A stretch of 64,000 nt of DNA from Gongronella butleri (Eukaryota > Mucoromycota > Mucoromycetes > Mucorales > Cunninghamellaceae), in contig JAIWZP010000022.1 in NCBI GenBank assembly GCA_025201375.1, forward strand, positions 248,001 through 312,000, written 5' to 3'. The notes beneath the pieces were generated by a model that was not told where the DNA came from, ran no database searches, and worked only from the letters and a program-made list of their open reading frames with translations. Made by a program: the position numbers and the translations under genes. The stretch's first letter is position 1, and each line of letters starts with the position of its first letter. Below, piece by piece: positions 9,431-20,851 of the stretch.

Positions 9431-10140
9431 GAGGCTCTGCGATGGACAAATTTTATACGCGCGCAATAAAGATCAAGTGTTTTAAATGCCATTTGCTCGT
9501 AAACGAACCCAAAAGGCAAAATGCTGTGGCGTAATGAAAGGTGCGAAATTCGCGTGTTCATCGATTGCGCACGAGACTTCTTGTCGATTCGATGTAAAAT
9601 GAAAAGAACGAGGTACAATTTAGAATTTTACATCAAAATAATGCCAGACTTGAGAATGGCCGCAGCAACCCCCAGTATTTATGGCACAAACGAAAGCGCA
9701 CCGACGAGCTACGTACCAAGGCACCAAGCCAAATGGAGAGCGACGCGGCGGATATTGCCACTTTTTGGGCCGCAAAATACGCATATCAAAATTGGCCTTA
9801 ACGAGCCTCTGAGCAAACAAAGAAAAAATGGGTCAATAGGAATGGACCAAACATTTACACAAAAATAGTCGCATGGAGAAACCAAGAAAAATGCTAAAAA
9901 AAAGTGCACATCATCTACTCGTTGACGAGCAATGGGTGATTTAAGATTTAACTTTTTTGCACGGGCATTGCGCCGCAAAAACGCGCTGCAAAGCCGCGCC
10001 GACGCATTTAACAGAAAGTTGAGCTCCGGGGCATATAGTTGATAAGAATGGGGAGTGGATTGAACCTCGACGACGCGAATCGTCACGCGGCGTCGAAAAT
10101 TGTCCCAAAAATGGTCCTCTTTCACCATCATGTCATTTCC
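9431..10140. other. Intergenic, no gene seen
   Basis: Only short ORFs without family resemblance. The stretch at 9955-10015 carries GC-rich CGCGCTGC and CCGACGC motifs like the ends of family A repeats, but too little to call a copy. Confidence 0.5.
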
Positions 10141-10200
10141 ACCCAGCTTGGGGGTTTAAGCTTTTTTGTTGCAACTTTTGCGTTGAATTCGATCCAGCTA
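10141..10200 (+). repeat. Dispersed repeat family B, copy 1, left part
   Basis: The stretch GGGGTTTAAGCTTTTTTGTT...GATCCAGCTA matches the family B copies at about 37050-37095 and 59395-59445. It is cut at the TA at 10199-10200 by the inverted-repeat element and resumes at 11262. Confidence 0.65.
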
Positions 10201-11259
10201 CTGTACAGTGCCCGGACAAAAAAAAGTTTCGCTGTGCATAATTCTCTGCAGTGCAAGGTATCAATTAATCGCGTTAATCTCTGCTGTATTGATCAATAAT
10301 GGCTCCGGTGATATGAAATTTTGCAGGAACAATGATTTAAAAGTAAAAAAACAATTCTAAAATTATGAAATGGCTATGCCAAGCCGGTATTGAAATAGAT
10401 CAAAAAAGGGATACCTGACGCGTCACGCGACGCGACGCGTGCCTACGCGTATACAATGGCCTGTGGAGATGAATTGACGTTATGAACACCATCTCCAATT
10501 TTTTTTGCAACGAGTGCAATGGTGCCTGATTGTATTTTAAGAATCAATTCCATGTTACTTGCATTGCATCGGTGCTGTGATCGAATAATGTAAAATCATC
10601 ATGTGACACGCGTCACGCGTCAGTTGCATCTGGAATAACAATTGCCATCTCTGTTATCTAATTTTAATCCTTAGTTGGCTTAAAACCATTGTACTTATTT
10701 AATTTAAAGAACTAGAATAGACTGTTATCGATTGGTTGACCAGTAGGAGCACTACGACCATGTTACGAAGGAAATCGCGACTTTTGGCGCGTCTGACGCG
10801 TGACGCGTGTCACATGATGATTTTACATTATTCGATCACAGCACCGATGCAATGCATGTAACATGGAATTGATTCTTAAAATACAATCAGGCACCATTGC
10901 ACTCGTTGCAAAAAAAAATTGGAGATGGTGTTCATAACGTCAATTCATCTCCACAGGCCATTGTATACGCGTAGGCACGCGTCGCGTCGCGTGACGCGTC
11001 AGGTATCCCTTTTTTGATCTATTTCAATACCGGCTTGGCATAGCCATTTCATAATTTTAGAATTGTTTTTTTACTTTTAAATCATTGTTCCTGCAAAATT
11101 TCATATCACCGGAGCCATTATTGATCAATACAGCAGAGATTAACGCGATTAATTGATACCTTGCACTGCAGAGAATCATGCACAGCGAAACTTTTTTTTG
11201 TCCGGGCACTGTACAGTACAGTACTGTACAGTACCTACAGTACAGTACTGTACCTACAG
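10201..11259. mobile_element. TA-flanked long inverted-repeat (foldback, Tc1/mariner-like) element
   Basis: Two near-identical inverted arms, 10199-10623 and 10793-11218, surround a 169-base spacer. I could find only two substitutions plus homopolymer length changes between them. The arms start CTGTACAGTGCCCGGAC. On the right side the end is extended by a short GTACAGTA-type array up to 11259. TA dinucleotides at 10199-10200 and 11260-11261 look like a TA target duplication, as made by Tc1/mariner transposases. The flanks join seamlessly into family B, and the two uninterrupted copies elsewhere show the empty site as a single TA. No transposase ORF is present, so it is non-autonomous. The near identity of the arms suggests recent insertion or gene conversion between them. 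Confidence 0.82.
10624..10792. other. Spacer of the foldback element
   Basis: 169 bases, AT-rich in the middle, with no open frame of note. It would form the loop of a cruciform or hairpin. Confidence 0.6.
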
Positions 11260-11261
11260 TA
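11212..11261. repeat. GTACAGTA array at the right terminus of the foldback element
   Basis: Overlapping direct and inverted copies of GTACAGTA and CTACAGTA, ending in TACTGTACCTACAGTA (11246-11261). The same 16-mer recurs at 59611-59626. The left end of the element has only one such unit, so the array probably arose by tandem expansion. Confidence 0.6.
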
Positions 11262-11490
11262 TTTTTGAACGGGGTCAACCATGCCGATGGACAGATGAAT
11301 GCAGAATAGCACAAATAGGAAGTTTTTGGCATTTTCGAGTGCAAAAAAAAATCGGGCGGGTTCGTTTTGAACACTGGGCTATAGTTTGCGCCCTGACGAC
11401 GCATATTTCGTTGTCGGGCGAGCAGCCTGTAAACAAATTTCTGGAGGCACAGCAACCCGGCAAAGTTCGAAAATACGCTTTCCGATGGAA
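11262..11490 (+). repeat. Dispersed repeat family B, copy 1, right part
   Basis: It continues the copy interrupted at 10200. Matching landmarks are TTTTTGAACGGGGTCAACC, AAAAAAATCGGGCGGG and TTTCTGGAGGCACAGCA, found in the same order at about 37093-37290; the first two also occur at 59445-59545. The right boundary is estimated. Confidence 0.6.
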
Positions 11491-12421
11491 ACTTTTATTC
11501 AACGCATCATAGCGCGCTTCTAAAAACAGCAAAAAAATGTTGGCTCTCCTCGAGTCCTCGTCCAGTCGTCCTGTCTACTGTATTAACTATTAATGTGCTT
11601 ATCATATCATGAATCATGATGTGCAAAATGACAAAAAAAGTTGAAAAAACCGGGTTCCCCTTTGTTTTTTTCACTAATTACTGTATGATACCACTTTTTT
11701 TCCAGACATTTCGCGGTGTTAAATTAAGCAAGCAACAGGATGAGAGCTGGCGATGCCCAGTATCGCTGTATGTAGAGGCGTGTGCGGCTTCGAGCATTGT
11801 CTGGCGAAAAAGCAAGCACAATTGGGATTGTCTGCCGTCTCGGTCGTTTAAACATGCTTGTGCCGAGTTGTTTGGGTTTCTTTTGCACACGGGGTGCCAC
11901 TGGGTCAATAACAGGGCCATGGATCACCCAAAAAAAAAAAAAAAAAAAGAGCGCATGGATACACTCATGCACTTCGCTCTCCTACTCGTCGATCGTGCAT
12001 AGTGCCTCTGGGCGCAGGATGGGTATCATCCCATTACGTGGTGCTTGATGATTTTCTTGGCATACTGTAGCTCTGTAGGCATGGCGCGTCGTTTCAGATC
12101 GCGGCTGATCTGGTCTTGTGGAGCAGAATGGGGCCACGCGCCCAGGTGCAATTGGGCTTCCAAAATGTGAGTAGTGCAAGGGAGATGCTATTTTTGGGCC
12201 GGTCCCAATTTGGAAAAATCGAATAAAAAGGCGCCGCCGTATGGAAATCAAGGGCCCACTTTTTTTTCTTCGTCACTCTTCCCGCATTTTTCGCTTTTGA
12301 ACCATCCGTTTGCTTTTGTGTGCTTGATTTGCATTTTGTTCACCAGGCACTTGTTTCTCTCCTTTGTCTTTTTGTCTTTTTGAACGTCTTTTGCATTTCC
12401 TTCTTTTGCCCCACCTGATTT
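11491..12421. other. Intergenic, promoter side of the apyrase gene
   Basis: No gene is supported. It holds A/T homopolymers and, from about 12270, a C/T-rich leader running up to the apyrase ATG. A short inverted pair, TATCATGAATCATGATG, lies at about 11605-11621. Confidence 0.5.
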
Positions 12422-15075
12422 ATGAGCGACAAAGAGCCTTGGGCGTCCAACAGGCGCTATGGGGTGATTATCGATGCTGGATCGTCCGGTTCACGCGTCT
12501 ATGTGTATAGCTGGAAGCATCATGAGCAGCACCCAAAGACGAGCACCATTCCCATGGTGGAGCGCGCGGATGAGCATGGGCTAAAGTGGACAACGCGACA
12601 AGAGCCAGGTAAAAAAAAATGGCAAAAAAAAAAAAAAAAAGAAAGGGCTAACCCCCCTGCTTTTTTTTGTCCATTATCATTTCATCATTAGGCATTTCGA
12701 CCTATGGCGAGCACCCTGAGAAGGTGGGGGAACATTTGCAAGAGCTGTTGTCGTTTGCCATGGAAGTGGTACCGGAAGGCAAACAGGCGTCGACACCCGT
12801 GTTTGTGATGGCGACGGCCGGCGTGCGGCTGCTTCCCGACGACCGGCAGCAGCAATTGATGCACGCCACGTGCGATTATATCCAGCGGAACACGCGGTTC
12901 TTCATGAGCGACTGCGCGTCGCATATCAAGGCGATTCCTGGCGAGATTGAAGGCGTGTATGGGTGGGTGGCCGTCAATTACTTGATGGGCGGCTTTGATC
13001 CCGCACGCGCGGCGAACCGCAAGCACACATTTGGGTTTTTGGACATGGGCGGTGCGAGTGCGCAGATTGCCTTTGAGCCTGACCACCACCAAAAGGAAGA
13101 ACACAGCAGCGACCTGACCAAGATCCATTTGCGCACATTGGACGGCATGAGCATGGACTATGAGGTGTTTGTCACGACGTTTCTGGGCTATGGCAGCAAC
13201 CAGGCCAGGCGGCGGTACTTGGAAGCGCGTGTCACGGCTGCGTTTGAAAATGCGCAGAAATTGGACGACAAGGACCACCGCTTGCACCTGGAGGATCCGT
13301 GCCTACCGCTGGGGCTGGAATTGACGGACGAATCCAACAGTGTTGCTCTGCAACTCAAGGGCACGGGCGACTTTCAAAAGTGCTTGGACGCGACGCTGCC
13401 ATTGCTCAACAAGGACGCGACATGCCCGACGGAGCCTTGCCTGTTCAATGGTGTGCACACGCCCAAGATTGATTGGTCGATCCACCAATTTGTGGGCATT
13501 AGTGAATATTGGTACAGCTCGCACGATTTGCTCGGTCTTGGCGGTGTGTACGACTTTAAGCAATACGAAGACAAGGCGACGCAATTTTGCTCACAAGATT
13601 GGCACGCGACGGTGACGCAGCACGAGGATTGGGACGCGCAAGAGAAGAGCCGGTACCAGCTGCAATGCTTCAAGAGCGCATGGATGGTGAATGTGTTGCA
13701 CGACGGGATCGAGGTGCCACGGCACACGTCGTTCAATTGGGACGAATCGATCGAGAGCACCGAGAGCAAGCACTGGAGTCCGCCGTTCCAGAGCATCGAT
13801 ACCATCAACGATATCCAAGTGTCGTGGACGCTGGGCGCCATGCTGTTGCACGTTGCCAACCAGATCCCGCTCGCTCCAGGCCAGTCGTCATCGTCGTCGC
13901 TGCACAATAGCCATGATGAGGCGCCGCACGAAATCGTCGATGGCGTCGAATTGCCATCGGGCGATCAGCAGCACGAGCCGTTTTCAGATCACAATTACTT
14001 TCCATCGACGCCCGATGACGAATTGGTCGCTGATCCTTGGTGGTGGGACGTGGGCAACACGGTCTCTGTTGTTGGCTTGCTTTTGATGTTGGTTGTCCTT
14101 GTGGGCGTCGTGCTCTGGGAGTGGCGCAGGCACTCACGGAAGCGTCGTTCTGGAGCCGGAGGCGATTACAGGCGCTTGGTCGATACCAATGGCGGCATTC
14201 TGGGCAATGTGCCTGGCGACGCGCCCATGAACAAGAATGTGCCCGTGTTTAGTGGGCTTGCCATGGCGCTCAAGCAAGTGACCGCACGGCCCATGGTCGT
14301 GTTGCGCTATTGCACATCCAAATTGCTTCCGCGTCGCTTTAATTTTGGATTCAATGGCAATGCCACGAGCGATTTGCCCGAGCATCGTCACCATCACCAT
14401 CATCATCATCATCATGGACGAGACGGCAGCGGCAGTGACCCCATGTTGTACCATGTTGGCATGGCCAGCGACCATTTTGGCGCCGATGACGAAACCGTGA
14501 TTGCCATGAACACTATGCAACAAGGATTATCAAGTCAATCCTCCAGCCAGGCGCTGTACCAGCAATTGCAACAGCAACAGCAGCAGCAGCAACAACAACA
14601 GCAATTACAACAGCAACAACAGCAACAGCAACAAGGCAATAGCGCGACGCTCGGCCCATCCAACAAATCGGCCTCCTTTGTCAACATGAAATATTGGCAA
14701 AAGAAGCGCTACAGCGGCGACAGCCATCATATTCACGACATGATGCAGCCATCCACGCAAGAGGGTACGTCCGCGCTGCTCGCATCGCGGTCTGTGAGCA
14801 CATCCAACTTGATTTCACGCACCGCCACGTCGTCGCCTGCACTCGAGGGTCACGGCATGACAATGACACGGTCGCGATCACGCGTCGGCTTCACCATTCA
14901 CGAGTCGCTGGACGAGGACGACTATTTCACCCACCACATGACCGACGAGCCGTCCGATCGCGTCTATGCCTCGCGCACACCCTCACCGTCACAAAACTTG
15001 AGCATGACCAAACGCTCGACCACCAGCGCCGCTGCAAGCCCGCGTGTCAGCCCGCGCACAAGTCTGGAAAAATGA
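12422..15075 (+). CDS. YND1: Golgi-type apyrase (GDA1/CD39 family), YND1-like
   Basis: Exons 12422-12608 and 12692-15075; the intron begins GTAAAAAA and ends TTAG. The product is 856 residues. All main apyrase conserved regions are present: DAGSSGSR (about 18-25), ATAGVRLL (103-110), GEIEGVYGWVAVNYLMG (146-162) and GFLDMGGASAQIAF (177-190). A single membrane segment lies at about 519-541, followed by a long cytosolic tail with a His tract (about 628) and a glutamine tract (about 683-712). Catalytic domain, C-terminal membrane anchor and cytosolic tail is the layout of yeast Ynd1. That enzyme hydrolyses nucleoside di- and triphosphates in the Golgi lumen and supports glycosylation. The tail is longer than in yeast and looks disordered. 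There is no N-terminal signal anchor, unlike Gda1-type enzymes. Confidence 0.85.
14388..14632 (+). repeat. Trinucleotide tracts (CAT/CAC and CAG/CAA) in the apyrase gene
   Basis: An in-frame CAT/CAC run encodes nine or more histidines near 14388-14414. A CAG/CAA run at about 14560-14632 encodes roughly two dozen glutamines. Both are in the cytosolic tail, where length change would be tolerated. Confidence 0.8.
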
Positions 15076-15554
15076 AATTGGGGCGCCCAATCCGTTCAAT
15101 TAGAAGCCATCCCCCCTTTGTAGATACCAACCCTAGTCCATAAATTATTTTTTTTACAAAAAAAAAAAAACCAAAAACACACAAAAAGGAGTCCTCTGGA
15201 AAACAGGGTAGTTGGGCCCCAATTCCTGGCTCGTTCCAATTTGTCTCCAGCCGGGATTCGTCGGATGGATGGAATCAAAAAAAGTGGCCATCAATGGGAA
15301 CTGCGAAAAAAAAAAAATTGGGGGACGGGTCCCTCGCTCCCTTTGCTGGTTATTGAAAGTCCGGCTTATGTAAGTGTCGGAGTTGAAGGACCCTTTTTCC
15401 ATTCATCATTCCGCTCCTCTCTTTCTCACTCTCTTTTTTTTTTTCCTTTGCGCACACCAAAAGGCAGTAGTGGTACGCCTCGTCTCACTTTCCTTCTTTC
15501 TTTCCTTTTTTTTCCACTTGTTGGTGCCGTTTTCGCTCCCTTTTGCCCTTCTTG
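15076..15554. other. Intergenic, apyrase 3' flank and leader of the Zn2Cys6 gene
   Basis: A-runs near 15145-15175 and 15305-15320, then a C/T-rich leader from about 15410 to the ATG at 15555. No gene seen. Confidence 0.55.
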
Positions 15555-18500
15555 ATGGATATTAAACATCATGATCCCACGGCGTTACCCAAACAAAAGC
15601 GTATCAAAGTGTCCCGAGCGTGCTACACTTGCCGCGTGAAGAAGATTAAGGTATGCCCTGCTTCACTTTTATTTTTTTCTACGATTGTTCACTTCTTTTT
15701 GTTTCCTAGTGTGATGGTATGAACCCCTGTATGCAGGTACGAAAAGCAAAAAAAGAAAGGAAACAAAAAAAAAGCCTAAACAAAGCGACCAGTTGGAAAA
15801 AAAGTAGCAAAAGGCTCATTCTTTCTCTCTCTTATTTTTTTCATTCATTCTTTTTTTCCTTTTTGTTCCTTTTCAGTGCAAAGGTAAAAAAAAAAAAAAA
15901 AAATGAAAAGAAAGAATCAGCTTTGATTGTTTCTCTTTTAAAAATGAGATTCTCACTGCCTTTTTTTCGCACAGCACGACAGCGACCATGCTCGTTTTCC
16001 AAGGAAGGGCTTCCTCTGGGGTCACCGTCGCCCAATGGATCGCCGACCATGCCGCCGTTGGGCATGGCTACGAGGCAGGGACATGAGTCAGGCACGCCGA
16101 CAAGCCAACACGATGTCAATGGCGGCGGCAACAGCAGTAGCAGCACGAGCACGAGCACGAGCAGCAACAAGAGCAAGAGCCGAAGCACGATGGACACGTT
16201 GCAGCGGCTGGACACGCTTGCGCAGACGTGGCCTGGGTACGACATGGAGCAACGAGCGCAAGGGACATCCATTCCATTGCATTCGTTCCTTTTTGCCATT
16301 GACAAGGTAGATGCACACTATGGCGAGCGTGTGCCAATGGCGCACGTGCATCAGGGGCTGCTGCAGGCGTATTTCCGGCATCGGCACCCGCTTTTTCCTT
16401 TAATTCCCAAAAACACGCTTCTTGAATGGCTCCGCAATCCTTCGCCGGCCGCCTACGTGTCACCTCTTTTGCTCAATGCCATTTATGCCCATGGCGCATT
16501 GACCATGCCATCTTCAGCTCATGATGCAGACACTTATTTTCAACAAGCACGCGCCCTCGTCCATCAGTCGCTCGACAGCCCGCGCATCCACACCGTCATT
16601 GCCTTTTGTCTGCTTGCCTTGTACGAATCCAATCGAATGCGCAACATGGCCGCTCGCATGCATGCTGCCGCGGCAAGCCGCATGTGTCTCGATCTCATCC
16701 CCATTGGACATCAACAACCTTGGCAAAATACCAACCCACTCTTGCTACGCGTCTATTGGTGCTGCTTTTGCATGGATCGCTGGCTCAATGTCGCCAAGGA
16801 TGCCGCCCATCCTGCCATTTCTGCATTGCCCGATATCAAAATGCTCGAAGATGAGGGGTTGGCTGCCGATCAGGAGCAATTGCTCATTTTAGACGGCATG
16901 CGCGCCATGATCAGTTTGTTGCAGCTCGCCGACCACCTAAATGGCCAGCAACAAGACCAACCCGCCACGCCAGATAGGGCCATGCACGATGATCATGCTT
17001 TGACCACTTTTTTGAAGAGTTTGCCGGCCGCCCTTCAATGGACCCCCGTGCCAGCCAGCCATTTATCCGTCTTGTATCAAGCCTTACCATCCCAGCCTCC
17101 GCACCACCCCATCATTGCATCACTCCACCTTTTGCTCAATTTCATTTCCCTTCGTCATTTGCTCAAACCGCTCCAAATGGATGAAAATCAGCACCATCCT
17201 CCTCCGCCGCCCCCCGCTTGGTTATTGCAGCGCTGTGCTATTGTCGCCACCAACATTACCCAGCTCGGATGCGCCCTCGATGACCAGCCCAATCATATCT
17301 TTTTATATGCCACGCTTGCCGATGCATTGATGCTGGCCACACGCGTCCACCTCATGCATTGCTATCCATTGCCCGCGAACCAACAGCAACAACAACAGCA
17401 GCAACAACAGGACGCGCCGCGACTCGCCAAACACGCGCGACTCATGTTTCAACGATCATTGCGATCATTGCGCAGACTTATTGAGCAACGCGACTTGCCA
17501 GACATTGTTCAATTCACCGCCACACTCGAGAAATGGATGAGCAACTTGACCATGTCGCTGTACGCGTCGCCACCACCGCTTTCCATAAAACCACACCACC
17601 ACAATCACCACCAAATACATCATTCTGCGCAACACACGCAACATCATTCCCATCAGCATCCCCCACCACCACTTCATCACGCGCTCAATCACCCAATGCA
17701 TCAACAACCGCGCACACCGCCCTCTCAACAGCACCCATTGTCCCTGCCACCGCCGCCATCCTTGCTTGCCGCCCCTGCTCCGCCTCCTCCACCACCTTCA
17801 GCACATCCATCCACGCAATACCTCGAGCAGAGCGCCGCAGAGATCCTGTCCAATGCCTTTAGCACCGCAAACGACAAACCCGCGCCTTTGATCAAGGCAA
17901 AAACACAAGGAAATGCTCCAAAACTCGTGGTTTCCGCTCAGCCGCAGCATCCGCAGCAGCAACCACCACCACCGGCCATCGTCACACATCACGCGACTCC
18001 CCCTCCTCCACCACCACCACCTCCACCTCCCGCCGTCGTCATCCCGGGAAAAGCAGCGTCCGCGTCGCCCTCTTTTGCCAATGTGACAACCGCAGGCACA
18101 AACAACCCCTTGTATCACCAAGACCCGCCCCAATTGCACTCGCACTTTAGCTACGCGTTGCCCTTTGGCCGTCAGGACGAAATCTGGGCGCTGCAGGAGC
18201 AATTGCAGCAGCAAGAACAGCAGCAACACCATCATCACGCGAATCCACCATCCCAAGATGTGGTTGCCGCGTCCTCCCCGGCCTCGTTCTCGCTGTTCAC
18301 GTCGTCGTTGCTCGGCTACAACCTGTCGCCACCGCCAAACACCACAGATGGAGCCACCATCGACAAAAAGACCCCCGAGCTCCCGGCATCCCCATCACAA
18401 ACCCCAGCAACGACCGCTGCTGGACGCAGCTTTGGCCTCGGCGTCTACGCAAGTGCCCAGCGCCACCACAGCGACGTCATCAGCCAACATTTGCCAGGCA

Positions 18501-18589
18501 ACAAAAACACCCATCCTGTCCTGCTCAATCATCACGGCCAAGTCGTCGTCACGCCCTCGGAACCCGTCGTCGACTTGCCCTCGCTGTAA
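15555..18589 (+). CDS. Zn2Cys6 fungal transcription factor with micro-exons
   Basis: Four exons: 15555-15650 (32 codons), 15710-15736 (27 bases), 15877-15883 (7 bases, TGCAAAG) and 15975-18589; the product is 914 residues. Only this splicing rebuilds a full zinc cluster: CYTCRVKKIK, then CDGMNPCMQ, then CK, then ARQRPC. The spacing is C-x2-C-x6-C-x5-C-x2-C-x6-C. A fungal transcription factor middle homology region follows at about residues 130-420 (PLFPLIPKNTLLEWL, VIAFCLLALYESNRMRNMAARMHAAA, VYWCCFCMDRWLNVA). The C-terminal third is Pro-, His- and Gln-rich and probably an activation region. The frame of the large exon stays open upstream to 15719, but that reading is Lys- and Phe-rich intron translation and loses the zinc cluster. 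It would be a nuclear DNA-binding regulator; its targets are unknown. Confidence 0.85.
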
Positions 18590-18789
18590 TATAATATTAA
18601 AAAAAATAGCTATAATAAATGCTTGTTGGGCAGATGCAATCCAGCCTTTTCCAACAGAAATCAACAAATGAACGAAAAAAAATTGGTATTTCAAGGCTTC
18701 CCGCCAATTGTGGGCATAAAGCGGACATAACACGTCATGAATCTTGAATGCGGGCGGCCACAGATGCAGACTTGAGTTGCATGAGGGGT

Positions 18790-19075
18790 GGTTGGTTAGC
18801 GCGCCGGTCTCGGATATTCTCGAAAATCGGCCTAAAAGAAGAAAAACACGCGTTGCACTCGATTTTTCGCGAATATCGTGGTTAGCAGGGTCTTGGCTGG
18901 GCGCGCGTGCCTCGTACGGAAACGGTTGGTAGCGCATATGACATGGCGCGCCGGCCAAAATTTCAGTCTAATAATGCAAAACAGGGCCTGTCTCGTTCGA
19001 TTTTTCGCTGACAAGAAGCTTGCTTGGTGGCGGCGTGCTTGCCGGGTAAAAAGAGCCATTGGTAGCGCACCAGCC
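18790..19075 (+). repeat. Degenerate tandem repeat with tRNA D-arm-like phrases
   Basis: Related segments recur about every 90-130 bases: GGTTGGTTAGCGCGCC, GTGGTTAGCAGGG, GGTTGGTAGCGC and CATTGGTAGCGCACC. The pairs CACTCGATTTTTCGCG and TCGTTCGATTTTTCGC fall between them. The GGTTAGCGC phrases look like tRNA D-arms, but no full cloverleaf can be folded. It may be a decayed tRNA-derived repeat. Confidence 0.35.
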
Positions 19076-19164
19076 TCGGTGGATTAGAAAATGCGCGCAT
19101 GAGCTTGTGGAGAGGAACAAAAAAACGAGCTCTTGGTGAGGTAGAAAACTGCTGGGTCCAAGTT

Positions 19165-19685
19165 GACTTTTATGCAGGCCAGCTCTGTGCCAAATTCTAG
19201 AAATTGGAAATTTCGAATTTCACTTATGGGATCCCAGAAGAGGAGCTGAGGGGTGCGCACAAGCACCATACAAAAGCGATAAATCTCAAGCCATCGTCCT
19301 TCCCCGGCGTTGATGATGAACGCTACCCTTTTTCCGACCCTCTACATCCTCCATCTTGTCCGCAATTGCCACGCATTCAGACCCCTCATCACGACGTGTG
19401 CTTCTGAACCTCATTTCCCCCTTTTCCTTTATTGATACCAATAAAAATGACGTTCCAATACAAAAAAAAAAAATCTCGCGCCATCTTCTAGGATCCCGGT
19501 GACCTCTCTCGCTTCCAGCCTGTGAAATGATTTTCACTTCTGGGATCCCAGAAGAGGTCTCTTAGACACCACAAATTCTTTAAAGTTGCCTTTTATGCTG
19601 GCCAGCTCTCTGCCCAATTTTAGAAATTGAAAATTTTCTGCACACTTGTGGATATTATGATATCCCAGAAACGATTTCGTTCACT
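19165..19685 (+). repeat. Short repeated module around a GGATCCCAGAAG palindrome
   Basis: Three related segments: GGCCAGCTCTGTGCC...TGGGATCCCAGAAGAGG (19178-19251), the 18-base palindrome CTTCTGGGATCCCAGAAG with AGG (19537-19557), and GGCCAGCTCTCTGCCC...GATATCCCAGAAACG (19600-19677). The order module, AGAAATTG, palindrome is kept. No coding potential is seen; the origin is unknown. Confidence 0.5.
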
Positions 19686-20510
19686 AAAGACGTGCCCGCA
19701 ACTGGAAAAAAGGGCTCCAAGAGACAAGATGCTATTATCTGGCGCAGGTCGTGGAACGCATGTTTCACTGATCATCGCTCCATTTTTGAATTTTTAATAT
19801 TTTCTCTTTATCCATCCTCTCTGACATACTTTCCGTCGCGTCACTGTGCTGGGGTGCACGTGCATAAAGTCATTTGGTCCGCTCTTTTGCACGCGACCAG
19901 TCGCCAGCGATCCAATTTTTGTGTGGACGGCGCGTCGCGATGCGTTTTGGGTCGAACACAAAAGAAAAAGGAGCGCATGCCGCGAGAGATCTGAGCGGAT
20001 GGCTAACGGAACAAGGGAACATCGTGAAAAATCAAAAAAGACGAGACCCCAAAACTCAACCCCCCGGATTGCCGATGATTCGGCAGCATTTGTCTTATTT
20101 TTTTTAAAAAAAAAAAATCAAGGCACAGTACACGGATAAGAATGACACTCACATACGCTCAATTCGTTTCTTTTCACGTCGCTTGTGATGTCGTTGCGCT
20201 ATATGCTCAGAGAAATGCAATTGAGTGCTGGATGGGCCATAAAAAGTCGCAAACGACTGCAAAAGGGGCGATTCTGCTTTTATTTTTATTTTTTTGGAAA
20301 ATTTAGGCTCAGCGCCGCAATTCAAGACGAACAATGACAGGCAAAAGAGATGAGGTGCTGCCCAGCCAATGACAGGTCGTAATCTACTCCTTTTTTTTTC
20401 TTTTTCTTCGCCACCTTGACCCACACATTCTTTTCTTCTTTCTTTCTCTTTATCTCTCTTTCCGCCCTCCCCCGCCACCCTTTTTCCCCCTCCACGACTC
20501 CTCTACACAC

Positions 20511-20816
20511 ATGGCAGAGGTGTCTCTGTCAAAGCAGCGCTACTATGGCGGAATTGTCGCTCTTATGGCCGTCGTCGTCATATGGGTTTCGTCGTCTTTT
20601 GCTATGAACGTACGTCGTAAAAAGAAAGAAAGAAAAAAAAAAAAGAGAAAAGAAACAGCTGACCCACCTCTTTGCCGGATCTCGTCTTGTAGAGCATATT
20701 TGGCGATATGAAGTACAACAAGCCCTTTCTAGTCACTTATCTCAACACGGCCACCTTTTCCTTTTATCTTATCCCATTTGCCTTGTCCCGTCGCTGCAAA
20801 AAGCAAGGCGCCAACA

Positions 20817-20851
<35 letters not shown>

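Larger units (their letters stand above)
18590..20510. other. 1.9-kb gene-free region with degenerate local repeats
   Basis: No gene is supported. Two sets of local repeats are listed separately (18790-19075 and 19165-19685). A C/T leader for the next gene begins near 20390. The ORFs here are short and of unusual composition. Confidence 0.55.

Noticed and set aside
15719..15974. Long upstream start of the Zn2Cys6 exon
   Set aside because: The Lys- and Phe-rich stretch is intron sequence; using the spliced micro-exons restores the zinc cluster.
18790..18850. Possible tRNA with GGTTGGTTAGCGC D-arm
   Set aside because: No matching acceptor or T-arm; kept only as a repeat note.
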